From NCBI RefSeq assembly GCF_000377765.1, contig NZ_KB898669.1:1-64000 (forward strand): 64,000 nucleotides of DNA, given 5' to 3'. The stretch's first letter is position 1, and each line of letters starts with the position of its first letter. The DNA comes from Gracilibacillus lacisalsi DSM 19029. Its GTDB lineage: Bacteria; Bacillota; Bacilli; Bacillales; Amphibacillaceae. The notes below the pieces were generated by a model that did no database searches, was not told the DNA's origin, and saw only the letters and a program-made list of their open reading frames with translations. The translations under genes and the position numbers were made by a program. Positions 55,323-64,000 of the stretch are shown here, piece after piece.

Positions 55323-56567
55323 TTATTGTATGATCTGGATGTTGGTAATGATGATATTGCTTTGTGGCAAAGCTGGGATATCATTCATACTGTAATTGAA
55401 ATCCTGTTCAGGGAAATCGAATGAAATTTCCTTACTGAAAAAGTCTACTGTTTCATGTAAGATGTCGATCGTAATCCACTCGCCTGCACAGCGATGACCA
55501 ATATCAAATTCACCACCCCCTTGTGGTATGAACGAAAATGGATTGCCTTGCCAGTTCTGAAAACGCTCTGGCTTAAATCGATTTGGCTCTTCCCAGATAA
55601 CAGGGTCATGGTTGGTACCATATAAATCAAGCAATGTTAGTGTCCCTTTTTTAAATTCGTAATTATTCCAAGTAAAGTCTTGTTTTACCCTTGCAGCTGT
55701 AAAAGGGAAGAAAGGATAAAAACGACGTACCTCCTGAATGAATTCGCGACCATTACCTTCACGAATACGTTCGGCTTCAGCTGGATAATCATGCATCGCT
55801 AACAATGCAAAATCTATATAAACAGCAATGGCAACGATTGGTCTTAATAAATTTAATAACTCCACCGCAACGATAGTAGGTTTTAATAATTCTCCGTTAG
55901 GATCTTTATGCAAAGAAAATTGATATAAGGCACGGTCTTGATCCACATTTATCGTTTCTTTGCGAACCTGTTGAACGAGATCCTCCAACCATCCTTCTGC
56001 CTTTTGTCTAGATCTCCTTGCCTTCCAATGCTTCGGTCCCACATCTGCAGCATGTTCGAACAAATCACTAAACTCATCGACCCATTGATCTGCTTCCTCC
56101 TTCTGAAAAGGGATTCCCGTCCATCGTAAAGCCACTCGTGTCAATACATACTTAGCCGCTTCATATACGTTCACATCATTCTGTACGTCAAACAATTGAT
56201 TTTTCCACTCTTCTCGTGTGAATTGGCGAATTTCTTCTAATTTATCGGCCGTCATGAGCGACATGAACATTGCTTTGCGGTAACGGTGGTCTAGATCATC
56301 CAGCCCCTGTACCCCACCTTTACCAAAGAGTGTTTTCTGGATTCGACCAGGTGCTGCATTTTTACGCTGGAACTTTTCATTATCGTAAAACAATTTTGCC
56401 TCTTGTTCGCCAACCAAACAGATAGCCTTTTCACCGAGCAGTCTTGTTTCAAAAATTCGCGAATCAAATTTATTGGAACGGTTCATAATGAAATAGTAGC
56501 CTTCTTTTAACAGATCTAAAGTATGGTCTAATCCTTTTTCTTGTGGTAGTTGTTGATGATCTGACAT
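55323..56567 (-). CDS. cypC: Cytochrome P450 CYP152, fatty-acid peroxygenase
   Basis: A 414-residue soluble P450 of the peroxygenase class (P450-BSbeta, YbdT), which hydroxylates fatty acids with hydrogen peroxide. Heme Cys360 lies in GGGEFDIGHRCAGEW. The I-helix segment LLRPIVAIAVYIDFALLAMHDYP has the Arg-Pro that replaces the usual acid-alcohol pair and binds the substrate carboxylate. GGAGGG precedes the ATG. No reductase is nearby, as expected for a peroxygenase. Confidence 0.95.
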   Translation of the reverse strand: MSDHQQLPQEKGLDHTLDLLKEGYYFIMNRSNKFDSRIFETRLLGEKAICLVGEQEAKLFYDNEKFQRKNAAPGRIQKTLFGKGGVQGLDDLDHRYRKAMFMSLMTADKLEEIRQFTREEWKNQLFDVQNDVNVYEAAKYVLTRVALRWTGIPFQKEEADQWVDEFSDLFEHAADVGPKHWKARRSRQKAEGWLEDLVQQVRKETINVDQDRALYQFSLHKDPNGELLKPTIVAVELLNLLRPIVAIAVYIDFALLAMHDYPAEAERIREGNGREFIQEVRRFYPFFPFTAARVKQDFTWNNYEFKKGTLTLLDLYGTNHDPVIWEEPNRFKPERFQNWQGNPFSFIPQGGGEFDIGHRCAGEWITIDILHETVDFFSKEISFDFPEQDFNYSMNDIPALPQSNIIITNIQIIQ

Positions 56568-56658
56568 ATTTAGCCCTCCAGGATCTGATTTACTACAAAC
56601 ATTTTTCCCTAAAATTCATTTTTAAAACAGCCATAAAGGAAAAGACCATACTTGTTAT

Positions 56659-57621
56659 TTAATATGTTGGCCAACCTTGACTATCCCAATATAAATCGTT
56701 TATTAATAATCGTGGCAAACCATTACTGTCTGCATCATACGCATGTCTCACAAAAATATTATTATTGTATACATCTTGATGTCCGGGCCCAATCCACTTG
56801 TCGTTACCATTGTCAAAAATAGTACCTCCACCATATAACATATCTCGACCTAATTTATCTACATATGGACCTGTAATGTTGGAAGAACGACCAACCGCAA
56901 CTTTATACGTACTATCCAAACCACTACAACACTTATCAAATGAAACAAATAAGTAATAATAACCGTCTCGATAAGTAATACTTGGTGCCTCTACTGCACC
57001 TTCTGGATGATCAGGTCTTGCTGCAATCGAATATAGCTGCCCTGTCGGCTTCATCGTATTAGCATCCAATCTCGTAAGTTTAATACCACTCCAATAGGAA
57101 CCAAAGGATAACCATGGGTTGCCGTATTCATCAATTACCAAATCACCGTCAATTGCATTAAAATTATCTGACGTTGTTGAACGAACGACTAAGCCATCAT
57201 CTCTCCAGTTACCTGAAGCTATACTATCTGTTGAAAGCAGACCGATTAATGACTGATTAGAACCAAAGGAAGAGACAGAATAGTATAACCAGTATCTCCC
57301 ATTAAAATATTGAATATCTGGAGCCCACTGTGCGCTTGCATGATTTGGAACATAATCACTCCACCAGCTTAGAGGTTCAGGAAACACTACAGGTGCCTCA
57401 TTCCAATTCAAACCATCGTGCGAGTATAAAACCCTTATTCCATTACCATTTTCCTCTCCTGTCCCAAACGTCCACCAAGTATCTCCCTCTTTGATAAGAG
57501 AAGGATCATGAATCATCGGATGTTCATCCATTTCCCAAAATGCCGCCGATACCGATACACTGGAAACACCGAAAAATACTAAAACAAACAACAATACTTT
57601 CCAATAACTTTTCAAACTCAT
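56659..57621 (-). CDS. Secreted GH43 arabinan endo-1,5-alpha-L-arabinosidase
   Basis: A 320-residue secreted hydrolase. A signal peptide (about 1-27, cleaved near VSA-AFW) precedes a five-bladed propeller. Catalytic acids are visible in MIHDPSL (general base Asp), NAIDGDLVID (modulating Asp) and EGAVEAPSI (acid Glu), the GH43 triad. Cleaves debranched arabinan outside the cell. ATG at 57621 lies very close to GGAGTGG; a TTG two codons later is possible. Confidence 0.92.
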   Translation of the reverse strand: MSLKSYWKVLLFVLVFFGVSSVSVSAAFWEMDEHPMIHDPSLIKEGDTWWTFGTGEENGNGIRVLYSHDGLNWNEAPVVFPEPLSWWSDYVPNHASAQWAPDIQYFNGRYWLYYSVSSFGSNQSLIGLLSTDSIASGNWRDDGLVVRSTTSDNFNAIDGDLVIDEYGNPWLSFGSYWSGIKLTRLDANTMKPTGQLYSIAARPDHPEGAVEAPSITYRDGYYYLFVSFDKCCSGLDSTYKVAVGRSSNITGPYVDKLGRDMLYGGGTIFDNGNDKWIGPGHQDVYNNNIFVRHAYDADSNGLPRLLINDLYWDSQGWPTY

Positions 57622-57918
57622 CCACTCCTTAACCTTATCATTAAGTATGCGCTTTCATTATTTCGTAATATTAACCGCATACTTATTTAATGAGGATTAT
57701 AACACTATTTGCACTATATGTTAATTATTGGAGTCGAAAATACTTCTTCAGAACTAGTATCAATAGGACATCTGTTCCGTTAATAATTATAACTGAAGCT
57801 GTATTTAAAGCATTGTTTAACAATATGAAAACCAACAGATGTCCTCTTAACACTTAACGCTCAAATGACATGCTTTTGGATGAAATAACAAAATCATTGA
57901 CCTCAAGTTGTTGCTAAC
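57622..57918. other. Gap with a long inverted repeat
   Basis: AT-rich gap holding the inverted repeat at 57765-57845. No gene is supported. Confidence 0.45.
57765..57845. repeat. Inverted repeat AGGACATCTGTT / AACAGATGTCCT
   Basis: Perfect 12-base arms separated by 57 bases, with an inner ATTGTTTAACAAT palindrome. Downstream of the VWA operon. Confidence 0.65.
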
Positions 57919-60717
57919 TTATTTCGACCTTTGTTTTTTAGCATTTAATAATCGAGCCATTTTTTCCTCTCTGCTTTCTCCTTCTTTATTAGATGTATCG
58001 CTTGGCCTTGTTTGTTTGGGTTTTACTAATGGTACATCATTTATCTTAGCTCGCTCCTGTTTAGGTGGAGAAGTCGTTTGTTTCGATGATGCTTGTTTTA
58101 ACTGACTTAGTTGTCTCGATCTTTTTTGCGTGACTTCATTTACCTTATTTCGCCCGTCTTGAAAACGTGAACTCATTTTCGTTACAAAAGCAAAATTGAA
58201 TCGAAATCGTCTAACTGCTACATCTAACATAAATAACAATAATGCTATTGCCAACAAATAATAAAATATATCTTGTTTATCATAACGAGGCGGTAAACCT
58301 TCCGAAGAAAAAACATCATCTAAATTTCCGACTACTTTACCACCGCCGGCAGATGCAATTTCTTCGATTACCTGTTCGTTAGTAGGAGTAAAAGTATATT
58401 CCTCTGAATATGGAACAACTACTCCTGTTTTAAATGAACTGACAACTTCCTCATTTTCTTGTTCAGTAATTTGCAGAAAATAAACGCCGGATTCATTTGC
58501 TTCAAAACTGCCCTGATACTCCCCAGGAGCTTTCGGTTGTAAGCTGAAGTCCACTTCTTCCCCTGTTTCACTAATTAGGCTGGCATTTAGATTGGCAGCT
58601 TGGTTGTCAGCAGCTGTTACGTTTAACGTTACTTGATTTCCTTCGATCTCTTTCGACACTTGATAGGACTCTTTTTGATATTGCGGAAAAGTCCAAGTGA
58701 CCATATCATTCCAAAGGGCGGACCAATTCTCCCAACTTGGCCAACTACCTGCCCATTCACCAGACAAGTCTGAAGTCCAAGCAATCGTTTTACCTAATCC
58801 ATACTGCCATCTAGCGAGGACTGGATCATCTTTCTCACTTACTAAAATTTGTTGAGCACGGCCTTTTGGAGTTGTGGCAATATAGGCATTCATTTGTGGG
58901 ACGGTCTTTTCAAAATAAGATCCCCATTCATACCCATTGACTAAAGATGGATAAAAAGGATCGTCCTCAATATATGTTTGGGTTACTAAGGATGTTTCTC
59001 TCGATAAAATCGTTGGAATACTAGAATTATTTTGCACTTCATAAAAACGACCGCCACCTAACTCTGCCATTTCTTGTAACAACGGTCCATCTGCTTCCAT
59101 TCCGATCGCTACCGTGGATAATGTAATTCCTGATTCAAAAGCTTCTTCGATCATTTTTCGATAATTGATCGTAGTAGCGGATTGTCCATCCGTTAATAGA
59201 ATCACATGTTTTCGCTTTAAATCTAATGGCTCCATTTGATCATAAGATTGTGATAACGGTGTAAATATATCTGTTCCACCACTTGCTGTTATCGACCGAA
59301 TTTTATTTAATACTTCTTCCTTCTCATTAATTGGTCCCAGTTCTACTACTTCCCATGGTGTCCCATCAAAAGCAGTGACACCGAGCGTATCTTTCTCTCT
59401 CAACAACTCTACCGATCGTGCTGCGGCTTCACGTGCTAACGCCATTTTATTTCCCGACATACTGCCTGACTTATCAAGTACAATGGATAGCCCTAATGAA
59501 GGAAGTTCCTTTTCCCCTTTTAACTCCATATCAACTGGTAATACTCGTTCAATTGGTGTTTTAAAATAGCCACCAACACCAAAGGATTGATCACCACCTG
59601 TCATCATGAAACCAACTCCAAAATCTTTTACCGCGCGTTCAATTAGCTCCATTTGCTGACCAGTAATCGTATGAGCAGATACATTACTGAATATTATAGA
59701 GTCGTATTTTAAATAATTACTTAATTGTCCAGGCAATAACTCTGATGGAATGGTTTCAATTTGAATAGCTGAAGCATCTAGTACATTTTCCACATTAGCC
59801 GCTACGCCACTTTTCCCTTCTACAATCAAAACGTTTGGCACACCTTTTGTTTCAGCAAAAGCGGACAACTGATTATTTTCGATCACTTGATCCTCTTCAC
59901 TGACAATTTCCGCACGAAATGTATGAAATCCATCGGTTGAAATGAGATGATTAAATGACAGTTGATTACTTCCTTCGTTCAATTCAACGCTTTGCTCAAT
60001 AATGGTTTCTCCATCCATCATGATTCTTACTTGAGTTGTCGTATTGATACTGCTGTCGATTGTCATCGAAAGAGTAGCCTGTTCACCTAAATAAATATTT
60101 TCTGGAACATCAAATGAAGAAATCGCCACATCCTCCTTGTAAGTAGGTGAAAAAGGGAGAACATCGACAATATAATCCTGTCTATGCAAATAGCTTGCTT
60201 GTCTGACAGCATCATTGATATTTTCATTTCCATCTGTCATTAACACCACTCGACCTTTAACATCTTGAGAAAACATACTTCCTGCAAGCTGTAGACCAGA
60301 GGCCAAGTTCGTATACGAACGATTGACAGCTGTTTGAAATGACTCCATACGATTTACTTGACTAGATAGAGGTGTTTCAACTACCGCTTCTCTACCAGTA
60401 GACACAATGCCTGTTTGATCCTCTGGTGCTTTAGCCTGAATCGCAGCATTGACCTGTTCTAACACCGTTTCCTCTTTTTCAACCATACTATGTGAGGAGT
60501 CCACAACAAATACAGTTGCTATTTGTTGAATCGGCGATAGTATTTGCACACCTGCTAACGCTAAAATAATTAGGGTAAAAACTAAAGTGCGCAAAACGAG
60601 CAAGACGATTTTTCTTCCACCAGAAAGTAATGCATTTGAGCGGCCATATAAATAAAGAACGACAATCATTGGTATTAAACCAAGAAGCCACAAGGGATTA
60701 TCGACCTGTAATGCCAC
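57919..60717 (-). CDS. Membrane protein with two VWA-type domains
   Basis: A 932-residue protein. Two N-terminal hydrophobic segments and one near 840 frame a large external or cytoplasmic region. One VWA domain has a degenerate MIDAS DSSHSM (about 74-79). The second, with intact DKSGSMSGNKM, lies near 413, preceded by a glutamine-amidotransferase-like region. The C-terminal 100 residues are basic and disordered. GTG start with GGAGGTG upstream; overlaps the previous gene by 20 bases. It probably acts with MoxR in protein complex assembly or stress; the exact role is unknown. Confidence 0.85.
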   Translation of the reverse strand: MALQVDNPLWLLGLIPMIVVLYLYGRSNALLSGGRKIVLLVLRTLVFTLIILALAGVQILSPIQQIATVFVVDSSHSMVEKEETVLEQVNAAIQAKAPEDQTGIVSTGREAVVETPLSSQVNRMESFQTAVNRSYTNLASGLQLAGSMFSQDVKGRVVLMTDGNENINDAVRQASYLHRQDYIVDVLPFSPTYKEDVAISSFDVPENIYLGEQATLSMTIDSSINTTTQVRIMMDGETIIEQSVELNEGSNQLSFNHLISTDGFHTFRAEIVSEEDQVIENNQLSAFAETKGVPNVLIVEGKSGVAANVENVLDASAIQIETIPSELLPGQLSNYLKYDSIIFSNVSAHTITGQQMELIERAVKDFGVGFMMTGGDQSFGVGGYFKTPIERVLPVDMELKGEKELPSLGLSIVLDKSGSMSGNKMALAREAAARSVELLREKDTLGVTAFDGTPWEVVELGPINEKEEVLNKIRSITASGGTDIFTPLSQSYDQMEPLDLKRKHVILLTDGQSATTINYRKMIEEAFESGITLSTVAIGMEADGPLLQEMAELGGGRFYEVQNNSSIPTILSRETSLVTQTYIEDDPFYPSLVNGYEWGSYFEKTVPQMNAYIATTPKGRAQQILVSEKDDPVLARWQYGLGKTIAWTSDLSGEWAGSWPSWENWSALWNDMVTWTFPQYQKESYQVSKEIEGNQVTLNVTAADNQAANLNASLISETGEEVDFSLQPKAPGEYQGSFEANESGVYFLQITEQENEEVVSSFKTGVVVPYSEEYTFTPTNEQVIEEIASAGGGKVVGNLDDVFSSEGLPPRYDKQDIFYYLLAIALLLFMLDVAVRRFRFNFAFVTKMSSRFQDGRNKVNEVTQKRSRQLSQLKQASSKQTTSPPKQERAKINDVPLVKPKQTRPSDTSNKEGESREEKMARLLNAKKQRSK

Positions 60718-62527
60718 GTCGATACACCTCCCATTCGATAAACAATATCAATAAAGCTAGTACAGCAAATATCCTCCATATTTCTCGCTTGGATAGCTCT
60801 GTTGTCCTTTCCTCGTCCCCTTCACCACTAATAGAAAAGGATTCAGCTGCTTTACTTATTCTTTCTTCCTGATCCAACTGCACGACAAAGTGACGTTGAA
60901 TAGATCCAATATTCGTTTTTTCATGAAGCTGATAGATTCCTGGTTTACTAGGCATTGTTACTTCCCGTTCACCAAGCTCTATTTGTTGCACTACTTCACC
61001 GTCCAACTGTTCAATTGTCGCTTCATTTGTCGTTGTGGAAAGATTGATCTCCGTCGTCTCTTGTGGTGTATAATATCCTAAACTCGATCCACTTCCTACT
61101 AATTCTGTGATACTATTTGCTATCAAAATTGGAAATTCTGGTTGCAAAGGCCAGTCCGAATCTTGAAAATCAAATGCAAAAAAAATCATCGGATCGTTCT
61201 CATAGAATCCTTGCGCGATGATAGTCTGGTCCCCACTTTGTACAAGTGGTTGTAAATCATGCCAATTATTAACAGGAAAAGCCTGTCCTAAATATACGTT
61301 TCGCACAGCCGCAAAAGATAACAGCGGTGTATCACTCGCTTGCTTTAAGCCAAAATCTAATTCCTGTTTAGCTTTTACTTCAAAAGGTCCTCCAGTTACA
61401 GGAGAAATAATAAGCTTAGGTCCGACAGGCCATTGATCTGCTTCAACACCAGCTAAAAGATAAATGTTCTCTGGTTGATGTTCTGGAAATGCGTATTCTC
61501 CATTTTCAGACTTTGTTATCGTCGAAACATTGTGTCCCGCTGATAGTAGTGCTTGTTCGATAAACGGATTTGCCTCACCAGCTACATAAATAGACGGGGA
61601 CTCTTGTTTAGGTAATAAAGCATAGATAAGATTATCAAGCGGATAAGCATCTTCTTCTATTTCAACTTGGTAATAATCATGTTCAGGTAACTGATCGACT
61701 CGAATCGTTTGTTGTTCATTTGCTGAGATATCCTCGGTTATTTGTTTTAACACATTGTCTTCATGACTTATTGTTAGCGTAACCTCTGAAGATTGTGATG
61801 ATTGATTTGCAACGTTTATAATCGCAGAGACGTGATCATCTCCTTGCTTTACCCCAAACGTTTGCAGAGAGATATTTTTAGAGATTTCATCACTGTTGTG
61901 GACGGTAACAGGTTGCGTCAAATGTTGATCAGCTATACTTTCTTTGTCCAAGCTATCCGTATAAATATGTATCTCACCTGTTCCCTGTTGAATCAGAGAT
62001 TGTGCTAGTTGCAAACTATCTTGAAGATTTTCAGTCTGATAGGATACCTCTAACTCTCTGATAGAATCACGAACGGCATGATGATCTGTCTGGTTAGCAG
62101 TAAGTATGACTGGATCTTTCTGAGCATGTATCACACTTACCTGATGCCCTGCCCCTAACTGATCGATTAATTCCTCTGCTTGCTCTTTTGCTTCCACTAA
62201 CCTTGTTGTTCCATTTTGTTCTGTCATCATTGTCGCAGATGTATCAAAGACAATCACCAAATGATCACCACTTACCCTTTCACTTTCCAGATAAGGACGA
62301 GTGAGCGCAAAAATAAGAAATAATAGAATCAGAAGTTGCAACAACAAGAGGATATTCTTCTGCAACTTGTGCCACCAATGATCTGATTCCCACTCCTGAA
62401 AGGTTCGCTCCCAAAGATATATAGATGAGATAGTTTGTTGATCAAATTGCTTTTTAAAAAAATAAAATAAAAGTAAAATCGGAATAGCACTAAAAAACCA
62501 GAAAGAAATTGGTGCTAAAAAACCCAT
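60698..62527 (-). CDS. BatA/VWA-domain membrane protein
   Basis: A 609-residue protein beginning with the BatA-type N terminus MGFLAPISFWFFSAIPILLLFYFF and a second hydrophobic segment (LLLQLLILLFLIFALTRPYL). The VWA-like domain starts DHLVIVFDTSATMM (MIDAS changed to DTSAT). It ends with a membrane helix near 590-605. AGGAGG precedes the ATG. Second VWA member of the MoxR-DUF58 operon. Confidence 0.85.
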   Translation of the reverse strand: MGFLAPISFWFFSAIPILLLFYFFKKQFDQQTISSIYLWERTFQEWESDHWWHKLQKNILLLLQLLILLFLIFALTRPYLESERVSGDHLVIVFDTSATMMTEQNGTTRLVEAKEQAEELIDQLGAGHQVSVIHAQKDPVILTANQTDHHAVRDSIRELEVSYQTENLQDSLQLAQSLIQQGTGEIHIYTDSLDKESIADQHLTQPVTVHNSDEISKNISLQTFGVKQGDDHVSAIINVANQSSQSSEVTLTISHEDNVLKQITEDISANEQQTIRVDQLPEHDYYQVEIEEDAYPLDNLIYALLPKQESPSIYVAGEANPFIEQALLSAGHNVSTITKSENGEYAFPEHQPENIYLLAGVEADQWPVGPKLIISPVTGGPFEVKAKQELDFGLKQASDTPLLSFAAVRNVYLGQAFPVNNWHDLQPLVQSGDQTIIAQGFYENDPMIFFAFDFQDSDWPLQPEFPILIANSITELVGSGSSLGYYTPQETTEINLSTTTNEATIEQLDGEVVQQIELGEREVTMPSKPGIYQLHEKTNIGSIQRHFVVQLDQEERISKAAESFSISGEGDEERTTELSKREIWRIFAVLALLILFIEWEVYRRGITGR

Positions 62528-62531
62528 CTCA

Positions 62532-63413
62532 TCACCTCCTGAGCCATCCTTTATGCATCAATGTCGAAAAAACTGTTTCTTCTAAGCTTTGGGAGGTAGG
62601 GCAAACAATCAATTCCATACCTCGTTTTTGGCAGAATGACTTCATTTGGTTAGTATGATTTTCAAATAGTTGCTTGTATTGATCAATCACCTTTTGGGAC
62701 ATGGATACTTCTCGATATTTCGTCGTCTCAATATCAATCAGTTGCAAATCACCTACATAGTCCGGATTCATTTCTTCTGGTAAAACAACTTGTAAAAGTA
62801 ATACTTGTTGATGACGAGCCTGCATTTGTTTCAATGCCGAGAACAAATTATCTGGATCATCTAAAAAATCACTAATCAAAATAGTTAAAGATCCTTTTTT
62901 CCCAGCCCGAGATTTGTGCAGTAGTTGTTGACCAAACCGTTCTTCATCAGGTGCAATAGATACCTGATCGATAAAATCAATGACATGGTTGATCATGGCT
63001 TTCCCTTTCGTATCTGGATACGTGTTAGAAGGAGAAGCTATCGGTGTAAAACGTAGACGATCCGCATTTGCCAATGTCAAAAAAGAACATGCTGCTGCAA
63101 GTTGCTTGGCTCTTAACCATTTTCCCTTAACGATTCCCATTGATTTCGTACAATCTAAATAAATCGAAACGGAAAGCTCTTGTTCATCCAAAAACCGTTT
63201 AATATAAAATTTGTTTGTTCTTGCAAATGTGTTCCAATCAATTTGTCTTAAGTCATCGCCAGGACTGTACAATCGATAGTCGGAAAACTCTAATGATGAG
63301 CCAAGCCGTTGTGATCGACGCTCACCCTTATGCCCTCCCCTAACTATTTGCTTGGAGGTAAGTTTAAAGTTAGCAAGACGCTTCGTTAAAACTGGTGATA
63401 AAAGCGCGTTCAT
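62532..63413 (-). CDS. DUF58 domain protein (YeaD-like)
   Basis: A 293-residue protein. The family core GGHKGERRSQRLGSSLEFSDYRLYSPGDDLRQIDWNTFARTNKFYIKRF spans about 28-76, followed by a VWA-like fold (VSIYLDCTKSM). ATG at 63413 is chosen over one at 63464 whose ribosome site is too close. It lies between the MoxR ATPase and the VWA genes, the typical operon order. Confidence 0.88.
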   Translation of the reverse strand: MNALLSPVLTKRLANFKLTSKQIVRGGHKGERRSQRLGSSLEFSDYRLYSPGDDLRQIDWNTFARTNKFYIKRFLDEQELSVSIYLDCTKSMGIVKGKWLRAKQLAAACSFLTLANADRLRFTPIASPSNTYPDTKGKAMINHVIDFIDQVSIAPDEERFGQQLLHKSRAGKKGSLTILISDFLDDPDNLFSALKQMQARHQQVLLLQVVLPEEMNPDYVGDLQLIDIETTKYREVSMSQKVIDQYKQLFENHTNQMKSFCQKRGMELIVCPTSQSLEETVFSTLMHKGWLRR

Positions 63414-63454
63414 CGGATCACAACCTTTCTTTTCCGCGAGCAGCATTTCATTAT

Positions 63455-64000
63455 TTACGTGCATCCCCCTTCAATCGATTCAAGTAATTCTGTAATTAAC
63501 TCATCTTTATTGATTTGACTAGCTTCCCCTTCAAAATTCAAAAAGAGGCGATGTCTTAATACCGAGTGTGCCACTTTTTTGATATCACCAATGGAAACAT
63601 TGTAACGTCCATCAAACAATGCGCGAACCTTTGCAATACTAATTAAACTTTGCATCCCTCTTGGTCCTGAACCGTAATCCACATATTTACGGACATTTTC
63701 TATTGCAAGTTTATAATCAGGATGTGTTGCCATGGTCAGATTGACAGCATAATCTAATACATTATCTGCTACCAATATGTGTTTCGCTAGTTGTTGGACA
63801 TGGACAACATAGGAGTCATCAACTATTTTTTCTAATGGAGGAATAATTGAACCAGTTGTCCGATTGGCAATTTCTTTTAGCTCTTCACGAGTTGGATAAG
63901 CGACATTAATTTTCATCACAAAGCGATCCATCTGTGCTTCTGGTAATGGGTAAGTTCCTTCCAATTCAATCGGGTTTTGTGTAGCAAGGACAAAAAATGG
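63455..64000 (-). CDS. MoxR-family AAA ATPase, C-terminal part
   Basis: Open to the right window edge, so the Walker motifs lie outside. The visible portion shows FVLATQNPIELEGTYPLPEAQMDRFVMKI (sensor 1/arginine-finger region) and GPRGMQSLISIAKVRALFDGRYNVSIGDI. MoxR ATPases act as chaperones for VWA-domain proteins. First gene of the operon within the window. Confidence 0.92.
   Translation of the reverse strand, partial: PFFVLATQNPIELEGTYPLPEAQMDRFVMKINVAYPTREELKEIANRTTGSIIPPLEKIVDDSYVVHVQQLAKHILVADNVLDYAVNLTMATHPDYKLAIENVRKYVDYGSGPRGMQSLISIAKVRALFDGRYNVSIGDIKKVAHSVLRHRLFLNFEGEASQINKDELITELLESIEGGCT

Overview
The window looks like chromosome from a low-GC, halotolerant Bacillaceae bacterium (Gracilibacillus, Virgibacillus or Oceanobacillus type). 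This rests on AT-rich DNA, strong AGGAGG-type ribosome binding sites, Bacillus-style gene families (NamA/YqjM, CypC, YesL, GbsR), a glycine-betaine OpuA system and acidic lipoproteins. The genus assignment is an inference. I recognised no rRNA, tRNA or CRISPR array.

Layout. 1-428: the end of an IS3-family (IS150-like) element, cut by the window edge and ending two bases after the ureD stop. 431-10216 (minus strand): a nitrogen-scavenging run urtABCDE-ureABCEFGD, i.e. a urea ABC importer plus a complete nickel urease with accessory proteins, with a near-perfect TnrA box upstream of urtA. 10.8-25.7 kb: mostly single housekeeping or stress genes, namely a nitrilase-family amidase, a DMT exporter, oligoendopeptidase F, an orphan AgrA-like LytTR regulator, an Asp/Glu racemase, a LysE exporter, an alpha/beta hydrolase, a GNAT acetyltransferase, a heme catalase, a eukaryotic-type HisA, NamA, a manganese catalase, a PAP2 phosphatase and a SurA-N-like lipoprotein. 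25.8-29.0 kb: an ABC ATPase/permease pair and an SDR. 29.7-33.5 kb: the opuAA-AB-AC glycine-betaine importer with a divergent GbsR-type regulator and a perfect 24-bp palindrome between them. 33.8-42.0 kb: a beta-glucan/beta-glucoside locus (yesL-like, LacI regulator, ABC importer, GH1, GH5) carrying several LacI/cre-type palindromes. 42.6-47.2 kb: an acidic lipoprotein, a second alpha/beta hydrolase, and a MarR regulator divergent from a drug-type ABC exporter. 47.6-49.7 kb: a cell-wall-anchored GH10 xylanase. 49.9-53.0 kb: an operon of two small membrane proteins, a histidine kinase, a response regulator and an ATPase. 53.5-57.6 kb: a membrane protein, an aldo/keto reductase, a CYP152 peroxygenase and a secreted GH43 arabinanase. 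57.9-64.0 kb: a VWA-VWA-DUF58-MoxR operon cut by the right edge.

Genes act together in three main themes: nitrogen supply from urea, osmoprotection and oxidative defence (OpuA, two catalases, NamA), and plant-polysaccharide use (xylan, arabinan and beta-glucan enzymes, with LacI/cre-like sites).

The gene-free stretches are not empty. They hold two dispersed repeat families: a TTTCCCGGTAAA hairpin family with three copies, and a longer imperfect-palindrome family with about five copies. There is also a 21-bp tandem repeat and several long inverted repeats. I found no clear new multi-gene system. The best leads are the hairpin repeat family, the eukaryotic-type HisA, the surface-anchored xylanase and the overlapping terminator/promoter/RBS upstream of the second hydrolase.
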